Shown: positions 1 to 7,251 of the stretch, in pieces
How positions within the stretch are numbered: the stretch's first letter is position 1
Layout: each line of letters begins with the position of its first letter
Assembly: GCA_946481495.1 (NCBI GenBank)
Contig: CAMLNW010000042.1
Coordinates: 1 to 14,157, forward strand
DNA: 14,157 nt
Reading direction: 5' to 3'
DNA from: an uncultured Actinomycetes bacterium
GTDB lineage: Bacteria > Actinomycetota > Thermoleophilia > Solirubrobacterales > Thermoleophilaceae
Translations under genes and position numbers: made by a program
Notes under the pieces: model-generated
The model's input: only the letters and a program-made list of their open reading frames with translations
The model's database searches: none
Told to the model about the DNA's origin: nothing

Positions 1-236
1 CGGCGATTCGCCTCCTTGACGACGCGCTCGAGCTGCTGCTCCGGCGTCCGATTTGGATCGCGCGGATCGCGGAACGTCTCAGCGGCGATCCGCGACGCGA
101 CCTCACCGGCACGCGCGCCGCCCATCCCGTCCGCGACCGCGAAGACCGGCGACGCGAGCACGAGGTTGTCCTCGTTCGCCTCGCGCTGACGGCCGACATC
201 GGTCAGCCCCGCTTGTTCGACCACCTGCAGCGCCAT
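1..236 (-). CDS. PP2C-family Ser/Thr protein phosphatase, N-terminal part (PstP-like)
   Basis: Only the first 78 codons are present; the gene runs off the left edge. The ATG lies 2 bases after the stop of the upstream FHA gene, with AGGAG within the end of that gene as ribosome site. Visible PP2C signatures are TDVGRQREANEDN (residues 12-24, the start of the phosphatase fold with the Glu-Asp that helps bind metal) and VADGMGG (34-40, metal-binding Asp and Gly). Family knowledge: PstP-type phosphatases are Mn/Mg-dependent and reverse phosphorylation by Ser/Thr kinases and of their FHA partners. Position directly after two FHA genes and a kinase matches the actinobacterial fhaA-fhaB-pstP arrangement. 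The membrane segment and extracellular part expected in PstP would lie outside the window, so that identity is inferred. Confidence 0.9.
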   Translation of the reverse strand, partial: MALQVVEQAGLTDVGRQREANEDNLVLASPVFAVADGMGGARAGEVASRIAAETFRDPRDPNRTPEQQLERVVKEANR

Positions 237-238
237 GG

Positions 239-730
239 CTACTCCTGGTAGCGGTACTCGCTGTCGCCGATACGGATCGTGTCGGCGACCTTGAGCCGCT
301 CGGCACCGCGCAACTGGCGCCCGTTGAGGTAGGTGCCGTTGGTCGAGCCCATGTCCTCGACGAGCATGAAGTCGCCGCGGGCGAAGATGCGCGCGTGCGC
401 CGACGAGGCGAACGGATCGTCGACGCGGATCTCTGCGTGGTCGGAGCGGCCCATCGTCGCGCCGTCGCGCAGGTCGAAGGTCGTGCCGGGCTCGAAGCCG
501 AGCGCCGCGATCACCTCGAGCCGCGGCTCCATCGAGCCGAGCAGCCCGCCGCCCTCAGGCTCGTCGCGCTGACGGCTGCCCGGGTCGGGGGGTGGCGCGG
601 CGGCGTTGCCGCCGACCGTCTCGACCCCGCGCGAGAGGTCGCGCAGCGCGCTGCGCGCGACCCAGAGCAGGAACAGGTAGAGCACCAGCAGGAAGCCGAA
701 TTTCAACGCTACGGCGAGCGGCTCGTCCAT
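239..730 (-). CDS. Membrane-anchored FHA-domain protein (FhaB/FipA-like)
   Basis: 163 residues. One hydrophobic helix at residues 7-26 (LAVALKFGFLLVLYLFLLWV region) is followed by a low-complexity Gly/Pro/Asp linker (about 35-65) and a C-terminal FHA domain (about 70-160). FHA hallmarks visible: GRS at 94-96, SSAHARI at 109-115 and GSTNGTYLNG at 128-137. FHA domains bind phosphothreonine peptides, so this protein probably docks onto kinase substrates at the membrane. Length and layout match FhaB/FipA of mycobacteria, which links Ser/Thr kinases to cell division and wall synthesis; that role is family knowledge. The ATG has AGAGG about 8 bases upstream; 13 bases separate it from the preceding gene and 2 from the phosphatase, so co-translation in one operon is likely. 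Confidence 0.9.
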   Translation of the reverse strand: MDEPLAVALKFGFLLVLYLFLLWVARSALRDLSRGVETVGGNAAAPPPDPGSRQRDEPEGGGLLGSMEPRLEVIAALGFEPGTTFDLRDGATMGRSDHAEIRVDDPFASSAHARIFARGDFMLVEDMGSTNGTYLNGRQLRGAERLKVADTIRIGDSEYRYQE

Positions 731-743
731 CCTCGGTGCCTCT

Positions 744-1526
744 CTACTCGAGCTCGAAGTCGAAGTCGGTCAGGCCGAGCGTGATCCGGTCGCCGCTCTT
801 CAGCAGCCCCTCGTCGACCCGGCGCCGGTTGATCTTGACGCCGTTGGTGGAGCCGAGGTCGGCGATCCGCCAGCTGTCGCCGTCGGCGCGCAGCTCGGCG
901 TGGTGACGCGAGATGTTCGGATCGTCGATCACGAGATCGCAGTCGCGGCTGCGACCGACCGTGAACGGGTCGCTCTCGATCACCGTGCGACGCCCGTCGC
1001 CGGCGAGCACCGCCCGCTGTCCGGGCCCGCGGCGCGGCCGCTCGGGCGCCAGCGCGCGCGCGCCGGAGCGGTCGGGCGAGTAAACCATCGTGTGACCGAA
1101 GTCGCCCTGCGACGGCGCCACGTCGGGGGCCGCCACCGGTGCCTGCTCCTCCTCGGGCGGGCTGAGTAGCTGAGCCTGGATGCCGAACTCGCCGAGCTGC
1201 AACCGCTCGTCGGTCAGGAACTCGACCGCCGGACGGCTGGTCAGCGCAAGGCTCTCCGCGCGCGCGTGCTCGAGCAGGTAGTCGGACAGCTCCTTGCGCA
1301 GCGCCGGCTCGTAGGTCGCGAACTGCGAGCGGTCCTGCGGCGACAGGAAGACGCGGTAGTGGTTCGGCACGTAGGTGCGCGAGACGGAGGCCATCTTCGA
1401 CTCCTCCATCTCCTTCGCCAGCTTGCGCGCGAGCTCAACCGGCTCGACGCTCGACTTGAAGGCGCGGCTGAACGCCCCCTCGACGAGGCCGCCCAACTTG
1501 GACTCGAGATTACGCAGCATGCTCAT
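744..1526 (-). CDS. DUF3662 and FHA domain protein (FhaA-like)
   Basis: 260 residues from the ATG at 1526. The N-terminal region (1-120) is a DUF3662 domain: MSMLRNLESKLGG, then EGAFSRAFKSSVEPVELA is the typical opening of the FhaA family, and this sets the start; a second ATG two codons on (1520) is equally possible. A longer frame beginning at 1589 would overlap the kinase and adds unrelated residues. A linker (121-170) holds HTMVYSPD. The C-terminal FHA domain (171-260) shows GRSRDCDLVIDD at 191-202, ISRHHAEL at 205-212 and GSTNG at 225-229. In mycobacteria FhaA binds phosphorylated partners such as MviN and restrains peptidoglycan synthesis. It starts 13 bases after the kinase stop; no strong Shine-Dalgarno is visible, so coupling with the kinase is likely. 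Confidence 0.9.
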   Translation of the reverse strand: MSMLRNLESKLGGLVEGAFSRAFKSSVEPVELARKLAKEMEESKMASVSRTYVPNHYRVFLSPQDRSQFATYEPALRKELSDYLLEHARAESLALTSRPAVEFLTDERLQLGEFGIQAQLLSPPEEEQAPVAAPDVAPSQGDFGHTMVYSPDRSGARALAPERPRRGPGQRAVLAGDGRRTVIESDPFTVGRSRDCDLVIDDPNISRHHAELRADGDSWRIADLGSTNGVKINRRRVDEGLLKSGDRITLGLTDFDFELE

Positions 1527-1539
1527 CGAAATCGATCCA

Positions 1540-3240
1540 TCAGGGTAGTGCCGCTCCCCGCCATGCGCGGACCAGGAAGCCAAGGCCAATCGCCGCCCCG
1601 ACCCAGGCGATCGCCAGCAGCGGGTCGATCGACGTGAACACCGGCTCGATCGCGTCGCGCGTGGCGTCGACGACCGAGGCCTCCCAACCGGCGCGCGGAG
1701 ATGCCGGCGGCGCGCCGCCGTAGAGCAGGTCGTCGCCGGTCAGGACCTCCGCGATGCGCAGCCAAAGCAGTCCGGCAACGGCAAGTCCGGCCCACTGCCA
1801 GACGGTCCGCCCGAGCCAGGCGACGGCCCCGACGAACAGCGGTGCCAGACCGATAGCGCCGAGCAACGGCGCCAAGATCGGCGCCGACCACAGCAGCCCC
1901 GCCCGCGGCAGCAGCAGCGGGATCGGCAGCAAGGCAACGGTCAGTACAAGCGCCGTTCCCTCCTGACCCGCCTCGGGTGAAGCAAGCCAGGCACAGACGC
2001 CCATCGCGGCAGTGATCCAGCCGACGCGCGGCAGCAGCGCGACGGCGCCGGCGGCGATCAGCGCCGCGGTTCCGACGGCGAACGACGGGTCCGGGCCGAG
2101 GCCGACGCCCAGCAAGACGAGCAAACCGGCCGCTAGCCCGGCGGCCGCGCGACCGGCAATCAACGTTGGCCACGGTTGCCGCCGCGTCCCGACCTCGTCG
2201 TCCTCGAGGTATCGCGTCTCCTCACCGGGTACGACGATCGGCGGCGGCAGCTCCCGGCCGCGCAGCATCCGCGTCAAGCGAGTGCCGCGGCGCGTGACCG
2301 CCGTCAGCCCGAAGCGCTCGATGACCTCCGGCTCGACGAGCCCGCCCTCGTCGGAGAGCTCGTCCTCGGAGTCCGCGAATACCTCGCGCAGCTCACTTAA
2401 CGGCGGCCGGTAGCCGGGGTCGGGGTCGAGTGCGGCATCGACCACCTCGCAGAGCGCGGCCGGCAGGTCGCGCCGCTGACGGCGCAGCGGAGGCAGCGGC
2501 GCGCCGACCTGGCGGGCCGTTGCCGCCGGGCTGCTTCCGCGCACGGGGTTCGTGCCGGTCCACGCCTCGTAGAGCGTCAGCGCGAGCGAATAGACGTCGC
2601 ATTCCGGACCGACCGGCTGCCCCTCCGCCTGCTCGGGCGCCATGTAGGCGAGCGTGCCGACGATGTCGCCGGTGGCGGTCAGCGAGTCGCCGGTCGCCAA
2701 TCGCGCGATGCCGAAGTCGGTCAGCTTCGCGAAGCCCGCCCCCGCTGCCGGCTCGGCGAGCACCATCACGTTGCCCGGCTTGACGTCGCGATGCACTACT
2801 CCGCGCGCGTGAGCGTGCTCGAGTGCATCGCAGAGGGCCGCGCCGATCCGCGCCACGTCGCGGTCCGAGACCGCGCCCTCGCGGCTGAGGTCGGCGAGCG
2901 TCGCCCCGTCGACGAGCTCGGAGACGAGATAGGCGGCGTGCTCGTCATGGCCGAGCTCGTAGAGCGCGACGATGCCTGGATGGTTGAGCCGTGCCGCGGC
3001 GATCGCCTCGCGCTGGATCCGCGCGTCGTCGCCGGCCCCGCCGCCAAAGGGGATCGTCTTGACGGCCACGTCGCGCTCCAGCCGCTCGTCGTGCGCCTGC
3101 CAGACGACGCCGAAGCCACCGGCCCCGAGCCGCTCGCCAAGCCGATAGCGGCCGAGTACTAGCCGGCCCGCTGGAGCCGCGCCGACACGCTCGGTCCGGG
3201 CCTCGCCCGTTATCCGCTCGGTGGTATTGGGGCTACTCAT
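1540..3240 (-). CDS. Membrane Ser/Thr protein kinase (Hanks type) with multi-helix C-terminus
   Basis: 566 residues from ATG 3240 (MSSPNTTER); a frame extension to 3309 adds unrelated residues. The kinase domain (about 31-290) is complete: glycine loop GAGGFGVV (39-46), ATP-anchoring VAVK (Lys61), catalytic HRDVKPGN (150-157, Asp152), DFGIA (175-179) and AYMAPEQ (198-204). Threonines at 188, 190 and 196 lie in the activation loop. After a charged linker (290-357), residues 360-560 form six or seven hydrophobic helices. There is no PASTA or other extracellular sensor region, unlike PknB. It heads the run kinase, FhaA, FhaB, PP2C and probably phosphorylates the FHA partners or their ligands. 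In mycobacteria the kinases pknA/pknB sit at the other end of this cluster, so orthology to either is not claimed. Confidence 0.93.
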   Translation of the reverse strand: MSSPNTTERITGEARTERVGAAPAGRLVLGRYRLGERLGAGGFGVVWQAHDERLERDVAVKTIPFGGGAGDDARIQREAIAAARLNHPGIVALYELGHDEHAAYLVSELVDGATLADLSREGAVSDRDVARIGAALCDALEHAHARGVVHRDVKPGNVMVLAEPAAGAGFAKLTDFGIARLATGDSLTATGDIVGTLAYMAPEQAEGQPVGPECDVYSLALTLYEAWTGTNPVRGSSPAATARQVGAPLPPLRRQRRDLPAALCEVVDAALDPDPGYRPPLSELREVFADSEDELSDEGGLVEPEVIERFGLTAVTRRGTRLTRMLRGRELPPPIVVPGEETRYLEDDEVGTRRQPWPTLIAGRAAAGLAAGLLVLLGVGLGPDPSFAVGTAALIAAGAVALLPRVGWITAAMGVCAWLASPEAGQEGTALVLTVALLPIPLLLPRAGLLWSAPILAPLLGAIGLAPLFVGAVAWLGRTVWQWAGLAVAGLLWLRIAEVLTGDDLLYGGAPPASPRAGWEASVVDATRDAIEPVFTSIDPLLAIAWVGAAIGLGFLVRAWRGAALP

Positions 3241-3312
3241 CTGGGTTCGTTGTTCGGCCCCTGAGAGGGGGCACCTGCCGTGTCGGCCGAGGGGCCGGAG
3301 GGAGGACAACCG
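3241..3312. promoter_or_regulatory. Divergent intergenic region between kinase operon and plus-strand genes
   Basis: These 72 bases separate two genes transcribed away from each other, so promoters for both are expected here or just inside the genes. A small inverted repeat CCCCT-GAG-AGGGG (3258-3262 with 3266-3270) could be an operator half-site pair or a short RNA hairpin. A strong ribosome site, GGAGGGAGGA at 3297-3306, serves the plus-strand gene. I could not pick out a convincing -10/-35 pair on either strand. Confidence 0.4.
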
Positions 3313-4461
3313 ATGGAAAGGTCATACTTCCCCTACTGCAGGGCCTCTCACGAGGAGTGGATTCAGTCCTTGTTCGACGAACCGGACCAGCCAACAGCCG
3401 GCCGCGGTCGCCCGGCCCGCCAACGACCCCGACCGGGGCCTTCGACCGACCGTCAAACCATGATGGTACGGCGCGCGCTCGCGTTGGGCGCAGGTCTGCT
3501 CGTCCTGATCATTCTGGTCTTCGGTGTGCGTGGATGCCTCGATTCGCGCAAGGACTCCGCGATCAACGACTGGGTGCGCGACGTCGATGCGCTGATGAAG
3601 GAGTCCAACGGCGAGAGCGACGCGCTCTTCCAGCAGCTCGGCGGCGGTGACGGCGGGACCGACGTCGACGTCGAGAACGCGCTCAACAGCTTCCGCATCC
3701 AGTCAGCGCAGCTCGTCGACCGGGCCAAGGGGCTCGACCATCCGGGCGATCTCGACGCGGCGCAGTCCCAGCTCGTCGAGACGCTGACCTTCCGCGCCGA
3801 GGGCATCGCCCAAATCGCAGACGCGCTGCCGAACGCGCTGACCGACGGCGACCAGGCCGAGGGGGCGGCCGACCAGATCGCCGACGCGATGCAGCTCTTC
3901 CTGACCAGCGACCAGATCTACTTCAAGCGCGTGATCCCCGAGATCAACCAGGTCCTAAAGGACGCCGACCTCAAGCAGAGCCTCACCGAGAGCACCTTCC
4001 TCAAGGACCTCGCGTGGCTCGATCCGGCCGAGGTCGCGGACCGGCTCAGCGGGATCAGCAGTGGCGGCGGCACGACCGACGAGGATGCCGCCCCAGGCCT
4101 GCACGGCAACGGCCTCGGCACCGTCACACTCGGCGGCCAGACGCTCACGCCCGGCGGCTCGACCAGTGTCACCGCCACCGGCGACCTCTCCTTCGACGTC
4201 CAAGTGCTGAACCAGGGCGAGAACACCGAGACCGACGTCAAGGTCACCGCCACCGTCGGCAGCGGCGCCGACGAGACCACCGCCGAGGGCGTGATCGACA
4301 CGATCGCCGCCGGCGAGGCGCAGACCGTCAGCATCCCGCTCGACGGGACGCCGCCGACCGGCCAGGCCGTCCCGATCAAGATCGAGATCGAGCTGGTGCC
4401 GGGCGAGGACGAGTCGGTCGGCAACAACGTCGGCGAGTTCTCAGCGATCTTCACGTCGTAG
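3313..4461 (+). CDS. Membrane protein with C-terminal CARDB-like domain, function unknown
   Basis: 382 residues from ATG 3313, chosen because GGAGGGAGGA sits 6 bases upstream; the in-frame GTG at 3280 lacks such a site. Residues 1-50 are polar, Arg/Pro-rich and presumably cytoplasmic, with a lone YFPYC stretch that could be the remains of a zinc-ribbon. One membrane helix covers about 54-72 (ALALGAGLLVLIILVFGVRG). The exported part has a mainly helical region (about 80-245; SRKDSAINDWVRDVDALMKE, paired Asp/Glu) followed by a Ser/Gly/Thr linker and a beta-rich domain (about 262-382). In that domain DLSFDVQVLNQGENTETDVKV and VGNNVGEFSA are typical of CARDB/Ig-like folds. Resembles, from memory, uncharacterised membrane proteins of Thermoleophilia. 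No enzymatic motif is seen. Divergent from the kinase operon, so it could be an extracytoplasmic partner, but this is only a guess. Confidence 0.85.
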   Translation: MERSYFPYCRASHEEWIQSLFDEPDQPTAGRGRPARQRPRPGPSTDRQTMMVRRALALGAGLLVLIILVFGVRGCLDSRKDSAINDWVRDVDALMKESNGESDALFQQLGGGDGGTDVDVENALNSFRIQSAQLVDRAKGLDHPGDLDAAQSQLVETLTFRAEGIAQIADALPNALTDGDQAEGAADQIADAMQLFLTSDQIYFKRVIPEINQVLKDADLKQSLTESTFLKDLAWLDPAEVADRLSGISSGGGTTDEDAAPGLHGNGLGTVTLGGQTLTPGGSTSVTATGDLSFDVQVLNQGENTETDVKVTATVGSGADETTAEGVIDTIAAGEAQTVSIPLDGTPPTGQAVPIKIEIELVPGEDESVGNNVGEFSAIFTS

Positions 4462-4468
4462 CCGCGAG

Positions 4469-4474
4469 TAGGCT
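4469..4474 (+). promoter_or_regulatory. Possible -10 element (TAGGCT) for a leaderless start at 4482
   Basis: TAGGCT fits the actinobacterial TANNNT -10 pattern and ends 7 bases before the GTG at 4482, the spacing expected if transcription begins at or near the start codon. No good Shine-Dalgarno precedes this GTG, which is consistent. The gene may also be read from upstream, since only 20 bases separate it from the preceding stop. Confidence 0.3.
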
Positions 4475-4481
4475 GCGAACG

Positions 4482-4991
4482 GTGGACGGCCTCAGCTCTA
4501 CAGAGGGACTCGTAGCGCTCGCTGGCGCGGTCGTCGGCGTGATCGCGCTGGTGCTGGCGATCGTCCTGGCGGTCAAGCAGCGACGGCTGCGCGCCGATCA
4601 GCGGGCGGTGCTCGGAACCGCCGGCGAGCGCGACCTCGTCGAGCATGCGGCACGCCTGGAGCAGGGCTTCGTCGAGCTGCGCGACTGGGTCGAGGACACC
4701 GCGACCGGGATCGAGACACGGATGGGCGGAGCCGAGACCAGGATCGACGGTTGCGTGGCGCACCGCGCGCTCGTTCGCTACGACGCCTATGGAGAGCTGT
4801 CGGGCCAGCAGTCGAGCTCGCTCGCGCTGCTCGACGCACACCGCTCGGGCATCGTCGTCTCCTCGATCCACCATCGCGACAGCGCGCGCGTCTACTTCAA
4901 GCAGATCGTCGCGGGCGAGTCGGAGCTCGAGCTTTCGCCCGAGGAGCAGGCGGCCGTCGAGCAAGCTCTGGCCAGTCCGGCGCAGTCATGA
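4482..4991 (+). CDS. DUF4446 family membrane protein
   Basis: 169 residues from GTG 4482, the only plausible start between the previous stop and the membrane helix. A membrane segment at about 9-31 (GLVALAGAVVGVIALVLAIV) is followed by a charged helical stretch (34-90, KQRRLRADQRAV ... GAETRIDG). The C-terminal domain contains VRYDAYGELSGQQSSSLALL, then GIVVSSIHHRDSARVYFKQI and SPEEQAAVEQAL. Those blocks match the DUF4446 pattern (Y-DAFG-E, SLALLD, SIHGR, Y-K-I, LSPEE). The family is often encoded near chromosome-partition or cell-envelope genes in Gram-positive bacteria; its function is unknown. The stop overlaps the pheA start as ATGA, so the two are probably translated together. Confidence 0.87.
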   Translation: MDGLSSTEGLVALAGAVVGVIALVLAIVLAVKQRRLRADQRAVLGTAGERDLVEHAARLEQGFVELRDWVEDTATGIETRMGGAETRIDGCVAHRALVRYDAYGELSGQQSSSLALLDAHRSGIVVSSIHHRDSARVYFKQIVAGESELELSPEEQAAVEQALASPAQS

Positions 4992-5872
4992 GCGCAGGGA
5001 ACCAGCGGGTCGCCTACCTCGGCCCGCCCGGCACCAACACCGACGAGGCGCTGCGCGCGTCAGCCGATGGCCCAACCGAAGCGGTTTCCTACGCGACTGT
5101 CCGCGACGCGATCCTGGCCGTCCAGGAGGGCACGGCCGACCGTGCCGTCGTGCCGATCGAGAACTCGCTCGAGGGCGGCGTCGCCGCGACCCTCGACACG
5201 CTCGCCGGCGCCGCCACCGACGTGCGCATCATCAGCGAGACGGTTCACGCGATCCACCACCACCTGGTCGCACCGCGACCGGTCGAGCTCGACTCGATCG
5301 TCCAGGTCATCTCCCATCCCCACGCACTCGGGCAGTGCTCCACCTTCCTACGCGAGCGACTGCCGGGCGCCACGACGGCGGCGGCCACCTCGACCGCCGA
5401 AGCGGTGCGACTCGTCTCGGGGCAGGCGGAGACCGCGACGTCGCCGGATGGGACCATCGCCGCCGTTGGCAGCGCCCTCGCCGCCGAGCTGTATGGAGCA
5501 ACAGTCATCGCCCCGGGGATCGAGGACCGTCCCGACAACGTCACCCGCTTCGTCTGGCTCGCACGTGCCGAGGACGCCAAGCCGCCCGCTGACGGCCCGG
5601 CAAAGACCGCGATCGTCTTCTGGGGCTTCAACGACGACGCACCCGGTTCGCTGGTGTCGGTATTGCGCGAGCTCTCCGACCGCGAGATCAACCTGACCAA
5701 GATCGAGTCGCGGCCGCGGCGGGTGCGCTTGGGCCATTACATGTTCTTTGCCGACCTCGACGCGAGCAGCACCGACCCGCGTGTCGAGGAGGCGCTGGCC
5801 GCGCTGGCGGCGCGTGTCGAGACGCTGCGCGTCCTTGGCTCGTATCCCGCCGCCTCTTCCGAAGCGGCATAG
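4988..5872 (+). CDS. pheA: Prephenate dehydratase
   Basis: 294 residues, close to the usual monofunctional length (about 280-310). It converts prephenate to phenylpyruvate, the committed cytosolic step of phenylalanine synthesis. The catalytic domain (about 6-190) shows GPPGTNTDEA (12-21), VVPIENSLEGGV (54-65), ISHPHALGQC (108-117) and DNVTRFVW (183-190); the Thr-Arg-Phe triplet is the catalytic signature. The ACT regulatory domain (about 205-285) keeps GSLVSVLREL (220-229) and KIESRPRR (238-245), residues that bind phenylalanine in this family, so feedback inhibition is expected. No chorismate mutase domain is fused, so that step must be encoded elsewhere. ATG 4988 is chosen because the family starts close to the GPPGT motif and it overlaps the previous stop by 4 bases. 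A reading frame extends upstream but lacks homology. Confidence 0.97.
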   Translation: MSAGNQRVAYLGPPGTNTDEALRASADGPTEAVSYATVRDAILAVQEGTADRAVVPIENSLEGGVAATLDTLAGAATDVRIISETVHAIHHHLVAPRPVELDSIVQVISHPHALGQCSTFLRERLPGATTAAATSTAEAVRLVSGQAETATSPDGTIAAVGSALAAELYGATVIAPGIEDRPDNVTRFVWLARAEDAKPPADGPAKTAIVFWGFNDDAPGSLVSVLRELSDREINLTKIESRPRRVRLGHYMFFADLDASSTDPRVEEALAALAARVETLRVLGSYPAASSEAA

Positions 5873-5880
5873 ACCCTCGC

Positions 5881-5886
5881 TACACT
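5881..5886 (+). promoter_or_regulatory. Probable -10 element (TACACT) for a leaderless HNH gene
   Basis: TACACT (TANNNT pattern) ends 9 bases before the GTG at 5896. Transcription from it would start at or next to the start codon, and no Shine-Dalgarno is visible, so the message is probably leaderless, which is common in actinobacteria. No clear -35 box is recognised upstream inside the end of pheA. Confidence 0.45.
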
Positions 5887-5895
5887 GGCCGCACC

Positions 5896-6501
5896 GTGAC
5901 GGTGCAACCGGTACCCGAGTTGAGGCCTGGGGACGACGACCCAGCACCTAGCAGCGCGCCTCCAGACGGCCGGTCTGGCGGGCGCGCAACCTCATCCGGC
6001 CGCGTGCTCGTCCTCAACGCCTCCTACGAGCCGATCAACGTCTGCACCGTTCGCCGTGCAGCGGTGCTGATCCTCAAGAACCGCGCCGAGATCCTTGAGC
6101 GCAGCGAGTGGGCACTGCACGCCGAGAGCTTCACCCTGCCGCGGCCGATGGTCATCCGGCTCAAGACCTACGTCCGCGTCCCACGCGACGCCCACCGCCG
6201 CAAGATCACCCGCCGAGCCGTCTTCGCGCGCGACCAGTGGACCTGTCAGTACTGCGGCGAGGAGCGCGGCAGCTTGACCGTCGACCACGTCATCCCGCGC
6301 TCGAAGGGCGGCCCGACCGACTGGAACAACATCGTCACCTGTTGCGCTCCCTGCAACCGCCGCAAGGGGGATCGCCTGCCACGTCAAGCGAACATGGTCC
6401 CCCGTCATCCCCCGTCCGCGCCCAACTCTACGATCTTCATACACGTGGCCGTACCTGTGATCCCGCAGTCGTGGGAGCAGTACATTCCCAAGGCCGCGTG
6501 A
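5896..6501 (+). CDS. HNH endonuclease family protein
   Basis: 201 residues from GTG 5896. After a polar, probably disordered N-terminus (1-35), the conserved region begins at RVLVLNASYEPINV (36-49), the usual opening of this widespread actinobacterial HNH family. The nuclease core spans about 104-160: zinc-binding CQYC (117-120), LTVDHVIPRSKGG (127-139; Asp130-His131 catalytic pair), WNNIVTCC (143-150) and CNRRKGD (153-159). The tail (IPQSWEQYIP) is also typical, so the gene looks intact. It encodes a ββα-metal nuclease; the cellular role is not established, and no restriction methyltransferase or mobile-element gene is next to it. It therefore looks like a core-genome housekeeping-type HNH rather than a restriction enzyme. 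Its stop overlaps the next gene's GTG by 4 bases. Confidence 0.92.
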   Translation: MTVQPVPELRPGDDDPAPSSAPPDGRSGGRATSSGRVLVLNASYEPINVCTVRRAAVLILKNRAEILERSEWALHAESFTLPRPMVIRLKTYVRVPRDAHRRKITRRAVFARDQWTCQYCGEERGSLTVDHVIPRSKGGPTDWNNIVTCCAPCNRRKGDRLPRQANMVPRHPPSAPNSTIFIHVAVPVIPQSWEQYIPKAA

Positions 6502-7157
6502 CCGAGATGGAGTCGACGACACCGCCGCCACCCGAGCAGCAACCCCCTGCGGAACCGCAGGAGACTCCAGTCACGCCGCCGCAGCCGACGGTCGAGCAGC
6601 CCGCAACGCCTTCACCCGTCGCCCCGCCGGCGCAGCCCGCCGCTCCCGCTCAACCAGCCGAGCCGCAGGCGGTCCCGGTCGCCCCACCGCCCGCGGGAGA
6701 CGGCAAACCGAAGAAGGTCAAGCAGCCGAAGCCCGACGCCAGCGCACCCGCAACGATCGGCGATGTCCGCTCGCTACGCCGCTGGCTGATCGTCGCCGGC
6801 GTCTGGGCCGTGGCCGCGACAGCCGTCGCGGTCATCGCCTTCGTCGAGGCGCGCGACGCGAAGGACGCGACCAACTCGGCCAGCAACGCCACCCAGGCCG
6901 ACCTCGACCGTCTCGACTCGAAGCTCAGCAAGCAGATCGATGAGCTCGGAACCCAGATCGACGCCCTACCGACCCAGAGCCAGGTCAGCCAGATCCAGAA
7001 CAGCGTCCGCAAAGCACAGAAGGATGCCAACGCCGCGACCGACGACGCTAAGGCTGCATCCGACGCCAACACCGACCTCAAGACGAAGGTCGAGGATCTC
7101 GAGCGCCAGGTCAACTCGCTCGAGACGACCGCCGACAACGGCGCCGCCAGCAACTAG
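6498..7157 (+). CDS. Proline-rich membrane protein with coiled-coil tail, unknown function
   Basis: 219 residues if the GTG at 6498 is used; it forms a GTGA overlap with the HNH stop and has AAGG a few bases upstream. ATG 6507 is the alternative (216 residues). Residues 5-67 are almost wholly Pro/Gln/Ala/Glu and likely unstructured; 70-80 is lysine-rich (KPKKVKQPK), fitting a cytoplasmic side. A membrane helix follows at about 96-116 (WLIVAGVWAVAATAVAVIAF). The rest (120-215) is Asp/Lys/Ala/Gln-rich with heptad-like leucines and isoleucines (LDRLDSKLSKQIDELGTQID; LKTKVEDLERQVNSLE), a long coiled coil presumably outside the membrane. No catalytic motif or named family is recognised. A hairpin just downstream ends the plus-strand run. 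Confidence 0.85.
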   Translation: MTEMESTTPPPPEQQPPAEPQETPVTPPQPTVEQPATPSPVAPPAQPAAPAQPAEPQAVPVAPPPAGDGKPKKVKQPKPDASAPATIGDVRSLRRWLIVAGVWAVAATAVAVIAFVEARDAKDATNSASNATQADLDRLDSKLSKQIDELGTQIDALPTQSQVSQIQNSVRKAQKDANAATDDAKAASDANTDLKTKVEDLERQVNSLETTADNGAASN

Positions 7158-7183
7158 CGGCCCTCTCGCGTGCGCCCGAACGA

Positions 7184-7211
7184 CGGAGGGCGCCCCGTAG
7201 GACGCCCTCCG
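7184..7211 (+). terminator. Hairpin terminator after the coiled-coil gene
   Basis: A perfect 9-bp stem, CGGAGGGCG (7184-7192) with CGCCCTCCG (7203-7211), encloses a 10-base loop and lies 26 bases after the stop at 7157. There is no T-run behind it, which is usual for terminators in high-GC actinobacteria. It is symmetric enough to act on the opposite strand as well. Confidence 0.65.
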
Positions 7212-7251
7212 CTACTGCTCTTGACTGGACCAGCTCGGTGACGAAATCGAC

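Noticed and set aside
744..1589. Longer FhaA start at 1589
   Set aside because: The extra 21 residues overlap the kinase C-terminus in another frame and do not resemble FhaA, which starts near M-L-R-N-L-E.
3280..3312. Earlier GTG start for the CARDB-like membrane protein
   Set aside because: The ATG at 3313 has a strong purine-rich ribosome site directly upstream, and that site would be inside the coding region if the GTG were used.
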